DNA of 64,000 nt from positions 9,116,001 through 9,180,000 of the forward strand of contig JAKCOZ010000008.1 in assembly GCA_022605955.1 (NCBI GenBank), given 5' to 3'. The translations under genes were made by a program, and so were the position numbers. The notes under the pieces were generated by a model that worked only from the letters and a program-made list of their open reading frames with translations, searched no databases and was not told where the DNA came from. This document shows, piece after piece, positions 13,065 through 27,606 of this stretch. Origin of the DNA: Rallus limicola (lineage: Eukaryota > Chordata > Aves > Gruiformes > Rallidae). Position 1 is the first letter of the stretch; every line of letters begins with the position of its first letter.

Positions 13065-16000
13065 GAAAACAGAAGTGCCACCAACAATGCTACAAAGAAG
13101 TCCAAATTAAATAAGGCAAAATCAGAGACATCCCATTTAAATCATTTTATGAACGGGAGCCATTTATGCATTTACAATTCAGCTTTTTCAATGAGTCAGT
13201 TACAATAAATGACAATGTTTTGACAGTTCATCTTGAATGGCAAGAGTATCATCTGAGCCATGAGCCTTTCCCCCGCCCCCATCTTCTAATCACCTTCTAA
13301 AGGGATCATAAAGTGCATTTCTAGTAAGAAGAGTGGTTTCATAAAGACAGCACTCTGGAGATCAATATTTATTCACTGTCAATGACCACCAGAGAAAAGC
13401 TCTACTCCTACAGTTTTTTGCCTATATCTCATTTTTACTGTAATATCTAGAGACCGAGCTAAGATCAGAGCCTCACCTTGCCACACACTATCTAGACTGT
13501 ATGTGTAGACAGTCCCTGGTTTGGAAGGGTTTTTAGCCTCAGAAGTCACTGGGAAGTTCAACCCAAGAATTACATTTTGAGGAAAAATAGTCTTTCAAAA
13601 TTTCCCCGGAAGAAAATTCTGGATTTGCATAGTTTCATTTTTTTTCTTCCATTTTATGATGGAAAAATCCCCATTTGTTTGTTTCTTTTTCTCAGGCCAC
13701 ATTTCTCACCTCTCCATTTTCACCTAAGATTAGTCCTCCAGCCTGAACCACATCCCATGATGTGTCACATCTCCTCCCTAAATAAGCCACCACACGTTGC
13801 AGGAGCCAGTCTGCTCAGAAATCCAAAAACATACAGGAGAAACACCCTTCCTGCACTTGCACTGAAACAAATTTTGTGCAGGAGCTGTAATTCAGACAAG
13901 CCTGTAGGTACATTTCTGTTCTCAGCTGCATCATCCAGAGCTGAGCACCTGGAGAGGCACCAGCTCAAACCTTACACTGGGGTGCGAAGCCACTGTAACC
14001 TCCCACAACAACTCCAGCTGACATGTCAGTGCTAACTACTTCCTCTTCCTCCTTTTTAAGAGGCTTTTTTTGTGTAAGGAAACATATTGTACCATACAAA
14101 AAACCCCATCCCTCTCAAGTGAGCACCCAAAGGATTAGTGAAAATGGCTTTCCCAGTAATGGCATTGATTTTTGTTTGATCTGTGGTTGAAAGTCCAGTC
14201 TGGGAAGGCTGATGCATGTGTTACAAATAGCCTGTAAGGCAAATGGCTCTGAGCAGAAATCTTAAGACATCCTGTGTATTGCCTTGTCCCAAATAACTTC
14301 CTAATTTTTCTGACTGCTTCCCTCCTGCCTAAGGGATGCTCAGTTGAACAAAGAGATGCTGAACCACCATCACCTCTCCCACTCCTATTTAGGTGCACAG
14401 AGGATCCAGCGCATGCATATTGTTACCTCACAATTTCCATAGCAACACCAGAAGGGTCTTGTTAACCACAGGTAGCACAAACAGAAAGGGTTTAAACCAT
14501 TCCACAAGCCTCAAAAGGAAGGTGCCAGATATGCTGATTATAATGTAAAATTCCTGATAAGACCATAATTTTAAGGTACCAATTGAAAAAGGAAACTTCT
14601 TTCAGGTGTAAACCGTATTGCTGCTCAGCTCATATGGCTGTATCACAAGATAACTCCCTAAGCAAAATTTTCTGCTTCTTATAAAACAAAGTACCCCTTC
14701 AATAGTTAACATGAATCAGGAGGTAAAGTTTACTACAGAAAAGACCGCATCATTTCATCTAAATAATTGTTGTTTTTCTATACGTCTGCTATATAAAGCT
14801 GTAACACGACTGACAGCCAAAGAGAAATAGAGCAGTAATGGTGCTATTGCTCCCTCTGCTGTAAATACTCATTATTTCTTCTCGCAGGTGACACAAGTTA
14901 TTAAAAACAGTTCAGCTAGTCCAAAAAAGCCAACCAAAAAAAATCATGTTTTCAGAATGGCATAACCAAATTATTCCATTTCCTACCAACGAAGTGGAAA
15001 TGAAGATGACTTTTTAAAATATATATAAAAACCTATCAATGTATCTGCAAGTTTTAATGCTTGCTGTAGCCATAGGTAAGCATTAAGTGGATCGTTACAG
15101 CCATTACCTTAAAAAAATAAACACATGAGAAAATCTTTCTGCCACCAATCACACTTCTTGCTTCCTGGTGGTAAAGGGAAAAGAAATAATAAGTGCCTAG
15201 TGAAAGGTATTGTGACCTTCTGAACAACCTCCCATTAAGACTACCAGCACTGAAGAATTCGGGGAATTAATCAGGGAGAGGGGAAAATAAACAAGAAGGT
15301 GATTCATAACAAGATTTACCAGTCTGAACTCTGTGTGCATGGGAAAAGCAGATTATTGAATCACCTACGGCCTCCTGTTACCAGACCTGCCTTATGTCTC
15401 AGCTCAGACACCAAACACGCTCATTGCTGATGTGACAGTCTTACACAGAAAATCTTCAAACAAGCTCTGATCCTCTGTCAAAGACCAAAGAGGCTGAGCA
15501 TAATTTTATCGTAACCATCTAAAAATAGATCACTATCGAGCAGAGGACAGAAAGAAGTTGCCTCACCACCAAATTGCTCTCTTCAGAGGCTTTATTCCCC
15601 TGCAACTCCAGATTTGTAATTTAAGAAAAAAGCCTCTTCCATCTTTTCTGCAATATTACAGTAATGGAGAATGAGAATGTAGCTGCTAGATTTTTAGTAC
15701 AAAATTCCTGCTGGGAGGGAATGTAAAATCACCTTCCTGCTTTCTCAATCCCTTCTATGGCTCAAAGCAATCAGCAGCCAGGGAGCCCTGCAAAGAAGGG
15801 GCCAAGGGCAGGCACAGGAACACAACTTCTGGTTCTGGCTGGCAACTGCACAGACACAGCATCATCTTTGCCAAAGATTCCAAAGATCCAGAGAACAGAG
15901 AAGATTCAGAGACCTCCAAATTTCCCAGCTATTTAGGGAGCAATTTCAAAGTTAATTGCCCTTCTAGTTTTTTCTAAGCTATTTCTTTACAGGAAGGAAT

Positions 16001-19000
16001 GATATAACTTACATTTTCTACTAATTTTAATTACACAAGCTAAAGCTCCTCAGCTGATTTGTTTTAACACGCTCTCCACTCGTCAGCTTGGGCAAAGCAC
16101 CTCTTCTCATTTTACCACCACTTGAAATCAATAGAAAAGTCCTCCCTGATTTCACTGAGCTGTGGATCAGATCTTGGCACTCTGCAGCCCTTAAGGATCT
16201 GAAATTGTGATGGTATTTTAACATTCAGATTTTTTTTCCTTTTGTGCAAGAAAGCATGTGTCAGGCGCTTTGGGGGAGCGTGTTTCAAGTGTCTTATTCA
16301 CTCCATGCTCTGCTGCCTGGGGAAGCATATGGCTCTTTGTGTTTGAAGTCCCATAAATCTGCATTAGTTTAAAATATATGAATGTGAATCATTAGCCAAA
16401 GATTTCAGAGCTAGTAAAAGAAAACTCAAGTTTAATATCACTTCTATACATTCCTGAATTTGACATTATCATGACTGAGAAGAAACACCCCAATTAAAGT
16501 GTGTCACTGACCACTGTTAGGACAGCTTTTCCTAGGGATAAAAACTTCTTCTTTTAAAACAAGTTCAAAAACTCTTTTTCCCCCCTTCTGAATCTTCATG
16601 GACAAATAGCTTGTGAAGATTACATACCCAAAATAGCAGCACCATCACTTGAATCTAATTAAAACCATTTGTCAGAAACATATTTTAAAATTCAATGAGA
16701 CCTGTACAGCCAGCCTTGAGTTCAAACTACAATTATTCTGCCCTGCATATAATTAGAGTCCCAGGGATTAATGAGCACATACAATTACACTTTTTTTTTC
16801 TCCACCCAGGTTTCTTTTTAGAGGAGGAAGGAAATAAGTCATTGAGGAAGAAGGTAAAAATAAAAGGAAAAGCATCCCCAAAGAATAAAGAAGGGTTTAG
16901 TATCAGGAAAGACTTGGTAAACTTCAAAAATGTTTCCAAAACTTCTACTTCTAAACTGTCTTCATGATGTGGCCAGAAAGATTTGAGGCTCAGGTGTGTT
17001 TGTCTTTAGATACAAGGATTGTTGCCTTAAATTAGCCTTAAAAGAGCCACATGTTTAACCACTGCCCAAATAAACAATTTATTTCAAGCAAAGAGAAAAG
17101 ACATTAAAACACAAGGAGGCAAGATAAAATTCCTTCTTTACACGTACCTCCTCTCCACTTTGTTTATTCCTTATCTAAAAGCAAAATAAAAAGGAAAAGA
17201 TAATACCAAAGTGGCCTCTCACTACCTTAATGTTCCTTCTTCAGGCTTTTACCACAACCTTGTATCTATTCCAGTCCTTCCTCAGCATTGGATCACAACA
17301 AACAAAACTAGAAGCAATAGAACCCCTACTAAAGCCTCTCTTCCCCATTGTAATTTATTCACTCACCTGATATTTGATTGAAGGTGGGGCAGGAATGCAC
17401 TGCTCCAGCTGCTCCACATCACAGAGGCTGAGCAGAACTAAACAGGATAAAATGCAAAGATCACATTTTTTAAATCAGAAAAATAGATACGGTCTGTAAA
17501 TCCAAGAAATATCTTTTTATTAGTTCAACAGCTATAATTAGGAAGCACTAGATATGTTTTAGGGTGTGTAAGTTCTCCTTTAGGCCTTTGCAATACTTCT
17601 CCCTAAAAAGAAGTTCACATTCTCCCAAAGGTCTTTTTTTCCCAACAATACCATCTGACCATTAGAAATGTGTCTTATTTTACTATACGGTTTATTTTGC
17701 TTGCACATTTAGGTTGTATTGTTACAGCTACAACACTGCAGTGCCACGGCAGAATTGAGTTCTACATTTGCTGTTAGCTTAGGAGCTGGATGGGCAGGCA
17801 CTGGCATCCTTTCATTACTCAGAAATAGTTCTTAAATAATAATCTTAAATGCTTTCCAGAGACAAAGAAGTCCATGGGGATAAGAAAAGAAACCTCTATG
17901 TCAAGCATGTGTCCAAAACTCAGGACTCTGATTCAGTCATTGCAACTGCTTTAATTCATAGGTGCTCCACATTATCAAGGTCATGCCTTTTCATGGCTCT
18001 GTACCCCTCAACCTGACCCAAGGCTTGCCCCTTCACTAGCTTTTTGTGGACTCAGGGTACAACCCAATTAATGATTCTGATTCGGTCAATAAAGAACGTA
18101 CCTTTCATTGGCATCATACAACTTGCTTCACCTGCTTCGCCTTGAGGAGATGCTCCTTTAAAGCTTGAAGACTGAATCTACAGGACATGAAGTGTGCATA
18201 TGCAGATTCTTTACATTTTCATAGCTTTCCCCCCATATACATAAGATATGGTGTTTGCACAGTGTGGGCAGAGCTACGCTACCAACAACTTTGCCATGTA
18301 ACCAGTCTCTATTTGCTGTAAGAAATCCAACCAGCTTCTGCAGACAAAAAGGTGGAGAAAAGCAGACTGGCTGCAGCTAGGGTAAATACTCCAAACAGCA
18401 GCAGCATTTTTTATTTTTTAGTTCAATCAACAATAACTTCCTTCCAATTCCCACTGCCAAGTTATTTCCTCCTGTGATCATTATGTTATTTGTACAGCAA
18501 TAGAGGCTTTACAGGAGTAGCAGACACTGCTCCTTTCGCCAGCATCAATAAGCAACCGGAGGACCCATCTCAGACCTGTGAGGATGGGGTCACACAAAGG
18601 GGCTTTGTGCAGGCACGTTTGATTGCCTTTCCAGTGCCAGAAGAGAAGTCAGGTTCTCATTTTCAAATGATCCAAACAGGAAAAATGCTAAGTAGCACAG
18701 GACAGAGAAAAGAAGAGCTCAGCTCTGTAACAACACTATTACATGGTTCCCTATTTTCACTGTGTGTTCAAATACATCAACTCTTTTTCTAAATTAAAAC
18801 AGTGATTTAGTAGCCTTCCTGACTAGCAAATAACTGCTATATAGCAAGATCTGTCTGTTACTTAACCATCAGTGTTAGACTCTATCCTTTTCCCATGTTA
18901 GCAACTGAAGGCAATTGCTAAGATTTCTGGCCCCTTGCTTTTAAGCAGAAGTCATTTTTGCTACAACATCCAATAGCTCAACTAGAACACGTGACAAGGT

Positions 19001-19077
19001 TCCATATCCTTTCTTTTTTCCTAATGCTGTTTAAGCAGGTCCCATGTCAGAGTTCTTGTACGTTCAGCATCTGTGCA
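13065..19077. other. Intergenic DNA, no gene seen
   Basis: About 6 kb of A+T-rich DNA. The longest frame (152 codons at 13,577-14,035, plus strand) has no recognisable domain and is poor in the features of a real exon. I recognise no RNA gene or repeat family. Confidence 0.45.
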
Positions 19078-19190
19078 GGAGACTGCAACCTGTCCTAGGG
19101 AACCTGCTCTGGCAGGGGGGTTGGATTCATCTCTGGAGGTCCATTCCAACCCCTACAATTCTGTGAGACCTCATGATTTGAGACAAGCAT
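19078..19190 (+). mobile_element. CR1 LINE 3'-terminal fragment (plus strand)
   Basis: The segment 'gaacctgctctggcagggggg', 'ttggattcatctctggagg' and 'tccattccaacccctacaattctgtga' is the classic 3' end of a bird CR1 in sense orientation. The usual terminal octamer repeats have decayed to a single attctgtga-like word. Only about 110 bp remain. Confidence 0.85.
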
Positions 19191-22100
19191 GTGACAATTA
19201 GAGGTGAGCACTAAAAGGGCTCAAAAGGAGAAAATTAGTAGTTTCTCAGTGTGCCAATTTGTAGCCATCAAATAGTTTGTCTACTTATTCTTTTTTTCTT
19301 CATTTCTTCTTATTGTTCTTGATTCTTGTGACATTGTTCGCTTCAGCTCTATGCACACACACGTACAAGTCTTTTACAAATTACCCTGCCAAGATGCCCA
19401 CGAGGTAAAAATGACAAGAGCCATTGAGAGGGAAATAACATTTCCTGCATATGCACATAAAGTTCTCCCATTTTATTGCCCATTTTTACCATCAGATCAC
19501 TATGAGGGCTTTCAGAACGACAAGGAGTCAGACTGTTATTTCCATCTCCCTTTCAGGATGCTAGATTCTCCACCAGGTTTTTTTCCCTGCTTTCTTTTTA
19601 GTACCTCAAGCAACTAGGTTTTCCCATGAAGCACATTCTGCTGACATTTCATCACATTGGGTTATGTTCAAAACTGAGTCACGCCCTTAGAAGAAAGTCC
19701 TGGGGAGAGGTTAAAGAATCTGGTTCAAAACTTAACAATACCACTGACTTTTTTTACTACCTCTGAGGCCTTCCTACAGCCTGCATACCAGATAATTTAT
19801 TCCATCAAATGTTCAATAATTTGTGGCTGAGGCTGAATTATCATCCCTGGCATATTTCCCTTGTTAGTGGACAAAACACTGTGAGGAGGGAGGGTGAACT
19901 AGAGGTCTTCTGCCATTTACATTAATGGCACTAAAACTGAAATTATTAATATTGTTATTCAGTTCATTAAAGACAGGCTTGAATATCATCAGTAATTAGG
20001 ATTTAGCGAACAGAGCCTATTTTACAACAATACCTTTTCTCTCTCAGCACCCTCTTTCTTTTCTCTAGAGAAAACACTGTCTATGCCTAATTTTTCTATT
20101 TTTTTTCTTAATTTTATCATAAGATTAGTGTGAAAACCCTATTTTACTCTGCCATAATCATAGTTCAAGCCAGATGTAGAACGGTGCTAAAAAATCCTAA
20201 TCATTTGTTAAAATAGTATGGGAATAAAAGCCTCAAAAAAAGATATATAGTAGGAAAAAGCTGTAAGCAAAAGAAAACTTAAGCATAAAAAGTGGGTTTG
20301 CTGATCATTTTCAGCAGAAATATGAAAGGATTCCAAAGAAATTACAAATTCCACTTCAGGATCCCATGATGAAAAGCCCAAATCTCTCCACAGCATACAG
20401 AAAAATATTGCAACAGAAGCTGATACAGGAAGAAAAAGCGATCTACAGTCACTAGCCAGAAAATTAGAAAGACCACTCTGATTTTCTCCCATTCCCACCT
20501 GATAACTTTCCTGAAGGTCAACACATTCCCACCCGAAGTTCATCCTTCAGCCGCTGCAACCAAGCTCAAGACCATAAAAACAGGATCATAAATATAAGGA
20601 GTGTCTCATTATTTTATTGATTTGTAAATTAACTGTTAGAAAGAAGTGTTTGTATATCTCGTGTTAGGCAAAAAGAGATCCAGTACTGCTGACCAGTATT
20701 CAAAGTACCCTAAACCAATCAGCTGTGCTAATTGCTTCCACCAGATTGCTGAAAAGCCTCAGCTGAACATAAGATTGGAAGTGCATTTCTCTTTGCCCCA
20801 CTGCAAAAGGGTTTCCAACACTTTTCAGAATAGCTGAAGTCAAAAGCTATTTCTGTTTTTATGCCACCATCCCTTGATACAAATGACAGCATGCTCCTTC
20901 ATCTAGCAGCTATTTTTCTTTGCTCTCCTCTACTGTTTCTCCCACAAGTTCTGTTTTACTATCATTTTTTTATTTAGTACCTTTCAGTTTCCCTTTCCAA
21001 CTGTGCATCATTAAGACTCCTCTATTCTAGACTTCTCTCCAGCTGCTGAAAATTATAATTCTTTCTTCTAGCACTTGGCTTCCTACCCTTTGATCCTTTT
21101 TTTGTCTTCCTAGCAAGCCACCTGACCCTTTCATACTTCCTCCACCCCTTTTTCTCTGATTCACCTCCTCCTCTTCTTTCTCAGCTGCTTTCATCATCCT
21201 GCATCTTTGTGCTCTGGCTTCTCAGTTTCTCTCCTCTTCAGCTGAAAATGTAAAATTTTTCCTAGAGCCTGATAAAGCCCAGAAGTGAAAAATACAATCT
21301 TTAATCTTATTTATCCAATTTTCAGTATGGACTCTATTAAAATGGAGTTGTTGGGGTTTTCCACTTTGCAGTATGCTGATGGAATATGATCAGAGCTACA
21401 GTTACATGGTAAAGGTCTGAAAGAAATTGAAAGCCAAAATTTAGATCTGTTAGATATTTTCCTAATTTTGATATTAGCTAAATTTAATTATAGATGTAAA
21501 TGTACACACAGAATCTCAATCTTCCGTTATGTGCTGCTCTTTGTAACACTCTGGTCTCTTTACATTAATAAAAATAGTTAAAGCAGACCAAACCAGGAGG
21601 TGATTATACAAACTGGCCAATTTCTGTTGGTGGGCAGGGAACTGATCACGCCACACAACAGGAGAAGTCAGGAATGTAACATTTGCTGATGGCCTTCATC
21701 AAGCAGCATCCATGTGGGTGGATGCTGCACTGATCTCAGAGGTTCCGCAGTGTGGGCCACCCAAACCACCCAGTGTGGTCCCACAGAGGGACATGCTAAG
21801 GTAGAAGATGACTTTTACCTCACTCTCAAGTTTCTTTTCAAATTTTTGAGTGGAATAGATTAAAAAAAGCAGCTGAAAACTTTTCCATATAGGAAAGGAG
21901 ACTTGCGTCCCCACACAGAGTACTGGTAACAAAGGACTTTATCCCATTCTTCTTAAAGATTTCCCCAACCAGCAAGTTCCTAAGTGAAACACACTACATC
22001 ATGGCTAGAACAGGTAAATTAGCTTCACCAAAGCCACAGCAAGTAGAGAGAAAAAAAAGCCCTAAGTCCTCCAGCAAAGAAAATGTAGCTGTGCTCCCAT

Positions 22101-25100
22101 CCTCAGTTTTACCTGTTTAACCTCCTTTAGCTCACTGAAGTTACACAAAGACATTTGTCTGTGAGATTCCTGGCTCAGCCCATGTATTTTGCTGGGTCAG
22201 TTAAAAGGCACATTGCAGCGAGTCTCTGAAGAAGGCGGCTCTCAGGCAGACCTCATGCTAAAACCAAGGTCCAACCTTTTGTCAGGGGTGTCTGTTGCAC
22301 ACCTGGATATTATCAGGCTTACATAAAGGCTCAGGTATATCTAGGAAACGTTCTTAGGTTTCCATCAGCAGTAGACCTTCTAAGGTAACTGTAGCGGCAC
22401 CTCTAACCGCCCAGGAAGCCTTGGAGAGGTTTCACAGGAGCTCTCAGTCACTGAGCTCTGTTAAGGCACAGCTTCAGCAGATTCACATGCTCCACATTCT
22501 TCACTGTCTGAGCCGGTCTCTGAGCACCACCCTCACAGGCTTTCTGGCTCATACTGTATGTCTAAACTCAAGATACTGGTCTCAGAAAGATGATGTGCTC
22601 AGTAACATTGAAAGCAGTCTCCTTTTTAATGGAGTGAAGCTTCTACTGGCCATTTCTTTTTGTTATTAAATTACTAATCATGGACCTGAATGATTGCTCT
22701 AAAACCAACCATCAACACCAACTGGGTGTGCATCACCATCTGCCTTAAGAGTCACAACTGAATTGCTGTAATTTACTAAATTGCAGCACAACTACCCCAC
22801 CAAGAGAATTCTTCATGTTTGCAGTTCAACTGTAGAAAGCATGAGAGAAATCATGTTAGCTTAAACCTCTGCAAAAGAACAGATGGATGTCTGAGTTGTA
22901 GTTATGATGTTGAGGCCTCCTCTGCTGTACTTACTGACATCAGAGGATCAACAATCCCTCAGCACTACTGTAAAGCTGTCAATAAATAACATCTTAACAT
23001 GAGCTGTGGTGGTGAAAGAGGACTGGGAGGGGAGGGGTAGGCAACAAGAATACACACAGACTGATAGCATATGGGCTCATGACTGACTTTTGAAGACCAA
23101 TGTGTTCTCACCTTCCGTGACTTGGTTCATGGTACCACTCCTGCCAGTTGTGGAAGCTCCACTGCACTTCCAGTCTGGGCTCTTACACCTCCTGATCATG
23201 TGCCAAGTAGCTCAAGAAGTTACGGTAGAGACTTTGGTGGCTAAGTCCCAGTGGTTTCTTTGAGGGAGTGGTATTTGGTCCACAGGTGTCCTCAAAGTGA
23301 CTTTCTTCCCAGAAAAGTGCCCTCCCAAGCTGCCATGCAACTCTGCCTTGTAACTGTCACACACAGACCCATCAATGGAAAAATGTCTCAATGGGCCATT
23401 TTGCTTTCTTCTGTGCCCAGGAACACTTGGAAAGGTGCAGTAGGATGCTGCAGTCTTCTCCCTCACACAGAGGGATGCAGACATGGGGAGTGAGGACTCC
23501 ACAGTGTGCAGAAGAATGGAGGGACTGAACAGCAGAGAGCAGCTATGAGTGTGAGACAGGTACACAGAACTGGTGTGACTATCCAGAAAGTCATCTGTTA
23601 TCCACAGTTTGACTGAATCTCTTTCCTTCATCTCTAATTGAGCTCCATTCTTTGCTCCCAAACTTTCAAAGCCAATGCCAGAAAGTAAATGTGTGCTTGC
23701 ACACCAGCATGGCAGAGGTGCTGTGCCTTCACCTTGCTGCTGGCTTGTAGTCCCTGTGGTGCCAATTTGACTTAGGAAAAAATTATATTTGATGCTGAAT
23801 TGAAAACATGGAAACTTTTGATAGGATCAGCTGGTAATCACTCTCATGGTGTCCTTCCTGCCCCTTCCCCAGCTATCTGGGTAGCAGCTGCAGGGTACAC
23901 CCGAGGCTGTCTGAGCCAATGCCCTGATGCACGTCTGTAAGTAGTTTCTCTGCTGGATGCTGGCTGGGTCACAGAGAAAGAAGAGAAAATACTTGCTCCA
24001 GCTGCTTTATTATCTGTTTCTCTTTGAAGCATGAAGTTTTCATGAGAACTAGAGGGGAGAAACAACTGACAGGATCAGGTAAGCCTGGGGGCCATGAAAT
24101 GAGAAAGCCCAGCAACCAGGTCACAACTGTCATTTTTTTCTTTTCCTGCCAAGCATCAGGGCAGCCAGCGTTGCAGCAGGCAGCTAGAAAGGCTCGAGGG
24201 TCATTTAAGACAAGCGTGAGCACACTTTGCTTCAGCCATGGCCACACGCCATCATCATGTCATCCCACCTGCACCAGAGAAATCAGGAATGAAAAATCTG
24301 CAGCCTGAAGGAGACATTGTAGTGAGTTTTGCTGCCCTTGGATTGTCAGCCTGGCAAAAAACCAAGATCAAGCAGAGAACTCACAGTAAATAATTGATTT
24401 AGACCTCCCAGGCTTTCTGAAAGATGTATTATTGGGATGGAGATGGGAACATCTGAGCTTCAAAAAAGGATTCAATATTCAAAACCTTCCACCTACATAT
24501 ATTTCACCCTGCTAAGGTCCAACAGCAGACACTATATGCAAGGCCATTGTTTCCCTTGGCTATGGCTACAGATAGGGAAATAACAACCATCCATTCTCTA
24601 TTTAAGGATACGGTGACACAAAACCAGCAAGCTCCTCTGCATTATCTTTCTCCTGTATCTCTGACAGACTATTTGTTCTTTCTGAAAGACAGGATACAAA
24701 CACAGCATGCCTCCACTGCCAGGGCAGTTTGCTTTTATTTTGTTTCTGTCAAATGATCCCAGTGCTCAGACTCATGAAGGAGTGATTACTCCCCCCTTCT
24801 CTGCTCACCTTCTTATCAAAACATGGATTAAAGGAGGGTGAACCACTGGGAGCAAACTGGGGGAGGCAGGAGCGTAAGCAGAGCTTTCCTAATGCTAGCA
24901 GTGTGCATGGCCATAGCAACCCCCTGTCTACTTTCTTCCATTAGCAGTAATGTGGTTACTGCACAGCAGCTTTCTGAGAGGCTTCCTTTCTGTACCTTCT
25001 CCTACTCACCATTATGAAGCTTTTGTTTATATCATAACATTACTGTGCTATGCTAAATCAAGAATTCAAGGTTCTCTGTAGATTAATTAAATGCATACCT

Positions 25101-27197
25101 ATTAAATAAGGTTTATGAACTATTCTGCATAGTAAGAAATAATGGCAAAGAATAATAAAATATAAATATGAATCATAACAAAAATCATGTGGATTATTTA
25201 ATCAACCCCCAAAAAAACTTGCTTAATTTAGTTTTCTCAAGGAATAAGTGCCTTCATTTGCAGCTTCTCAGCTTGATTTAATTCATTCTCCAAAAGCTTT
25301 GTTTCTGCTCTTAGTCCACAGGAAAAGAGTGACTGTGACCACGTTCTATTGCATTTGCACCCTCTCCACAGTGATATAAATGCTATTAAACTCCCTTGGC
25401 ACTTTGTCTAATACTTACAGATTATTGGTGTGTGGTTTTTTTTAACCCTGGGGCAATTATAAATCACAAAATATCTTATGAGGAAAAAGAATGAAATGTG
25501 ATGTTTTGGTCATTGTATTCTGCCTTATTACAGCACACAAAACATTATTCAAAATTACCTGCATGTTAAACCCTGCTTAGGTAGCAGTAAGTTTAAAAAT
25601 AAGTATGTATATCTAAAAAATTATAAATACTTATGCATATGCAGTCAGTGTGAATATTTTCAGATGACTTTCCAATGGTTTCTGAGAATCTTGAAGGTGA
25701 GGACTCGCAGTGTTAGTTGTTCATTTCCCAGGTGCTATGGAGAGTCTACAAAGAAGATAAAAACAATCTTCTGCTTTTAATTAAGCAATGTTTTAAGAAT
25801 CTGAAGAGAACAAAGTTCAAATGCTGCTGAGGCCAGATTGTTTACAAGTGTTAGAGACAGGGTTCCCAGCACCTTCTGTGCAGCAGGGAAAGAGAAATTT
25901 GCCTTCTTTGCCTTCTATTACTTTTCTGATGGAGGAATCTCACTCTTTTGTATTCCTCCCACAGAGTTTCCTCCAAGGCAGCATGATCCAGCCCTCAGTA
26001 ATTAAGATGCCCATCCTCTTCCCACTACACTAAAGTACAAAAGCCTACTTTGACAGGAAAGAGAAAGTAATATTATTAGTGCTAATTGGTTAGCAACAAA
26101 TCTCTCTGGGACATGTAAAGCCTATTCATAACTTGAAACAGTTACACAGGAGAACATACAACAGAGCAGGAGCACTCTATCAAGTATCCTCAGCAGTCCT
26201 GCAACCAGTTCAGTGCAGACTTTAGTGAGCTAAAACCAAGTGACCAGTACACTCTGGTGAACAACAATTTAGCAACTTTTTAGCTTACTGTATCTGCAAA
26301 AAAAAAACCCCAACCTGCTTGAAAGAAGAGAGTTGTGTAGTCATGTTGCTTTGCTTCCATAAGCAAAGGCCATCTACCCTGCGCTTCCCGACCTTCAACG
26401 ATAGGCCAACGTGCACTTTTAGACAAAAGGGAGAAAATCTTCCTATACAGACATAAAATAGCCATTTCTATTTCATTTGTAGCCACATAAGGAAGCATTG
26501 TCAGCTTTCTCTGGAAGTGATTTAGCATTCATCTCTGTACCTACCTCACTGCAGCCTGGATACAGCACAGTTCCTGTCACCTGAAACGAAGGCACCAGAC
26601 TCCCATAAACTCAAAGGAAGACTACAAGAATGATAATACCCTGATACAAAAGCCTTTGAGTTTTTCTACAGCTATAATACAAAAGTGTACCAATTCTGTT
26701 GTTGTTCTGCTCTGACCACTGAATTACTCCTTTTTCAGATTTTTATATTATTTACAGCTCTCCTGCCAGCTTTACTAGTTTAGTTTACATCTGCATCAAT
26801 ATATTTGTATCTATCATGACATGTACTGCCAGCAGAATTCAGAAGGTAGGTCCTGTACTTCTTGGCTCTAACTCTTCACCCTTTAAGGCTGTACATTTGA
26901 AGGTTTTCAACTGAAGCATCCAAGCACTTTATAAAGGCAGTACACAACCCATAGTTGCTACTTGTAGCATATGCGTTTGTTCAACTGGAACTAAGATTAT
27001 GTGTCCTCTCAGGGTAAATGGATACAAACCAGGCTTTCCTGTGACCCTGCCTTCCCTTGGAAAGCTTTCATGTTTCAGAACTTGGATGAACTCCTGGAGT
27101 TACTGCTTTTAGGCTGTCTGCCTAAAATCATTACCCTTGAATAATTATTGTTATAGTTATAAACATGGAATTTGGAGGATGCACAAACATTAATATA
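19191..27197. other. Intergenic DNA, no gene seen
   Basis: About 8 kb with no gene, RNA or repeat I can name. ORFs of 60-150 codons occur on both strands but overlap each other and lack domains. A pyrimidine-rich stretch lies at about 20,940-21,260. Confidence 0.45.
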
Positions 27198-27606
27198 TAC
27201 TTGTGGTGGTTCAGCCCCAAACAGGCTGAGCATCACACACCACTCGCTCCAGGAGGAGAAACAGGCAGAGCCTTCATGGCTTGGGATAAGGACAGCTTAC
27301 CAACAAAATCACCATGAAAGGGGAACAATAACACCCCACGGCAGCTCCCACACACACCCAGTGTTAACACACAGAACCTTACCAACCTGGTGATAGCACA
27401 GAGTACTACACCACACAATGACTGCTCCAACACCCAAGCCACACTCAGACTACCATAGAGGCACAAGGAGTGTCTGTCTGGACCAGTCACTTTTATGGGG
27501 GAGTGATGACAGGTGGTGTGGGAACAGCCCAGGCTAACTCAGCTCACCTGGGCTGGCTGCTTGGGGAGGTTAACCCTGGCCTGGCCAGAACCAGGGCAAT
27601 ATTTTA
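27198..27606 (+). mobile_element. Degraded ERVL-type solo LTR
   Basis: The start ttgtggtggttcagcccc, followed by 'ggcttgggataaggacag' and 'ttaccaacaaaatcacc', then an A/C-rich middle and a G+C-rich tail 'cagctcacctgggctggctgcttgggg', follows the order of the common bird ERVL-like LTRs as I remember them. Numerous substitutions and indels indicate age. No internal retroviral sequence flanks it, so it looks like a solo LTR. I could not define target-site duplications, and the boundaries are approximate. Confidence 0.6.

Noticed and set aside
13577..14035. 152-codon plus-strand ORF
   Set aside because: No domain, a shadow ORF on the other strand, and low-complexity F/L/P-rich sequence; consistent with chance.
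23212..23661. 149-codon minus-strand ORF
   Set aside because: No recognisable motif and no splice or promoter context; overlapped by another chance ORF on the opposite strand.
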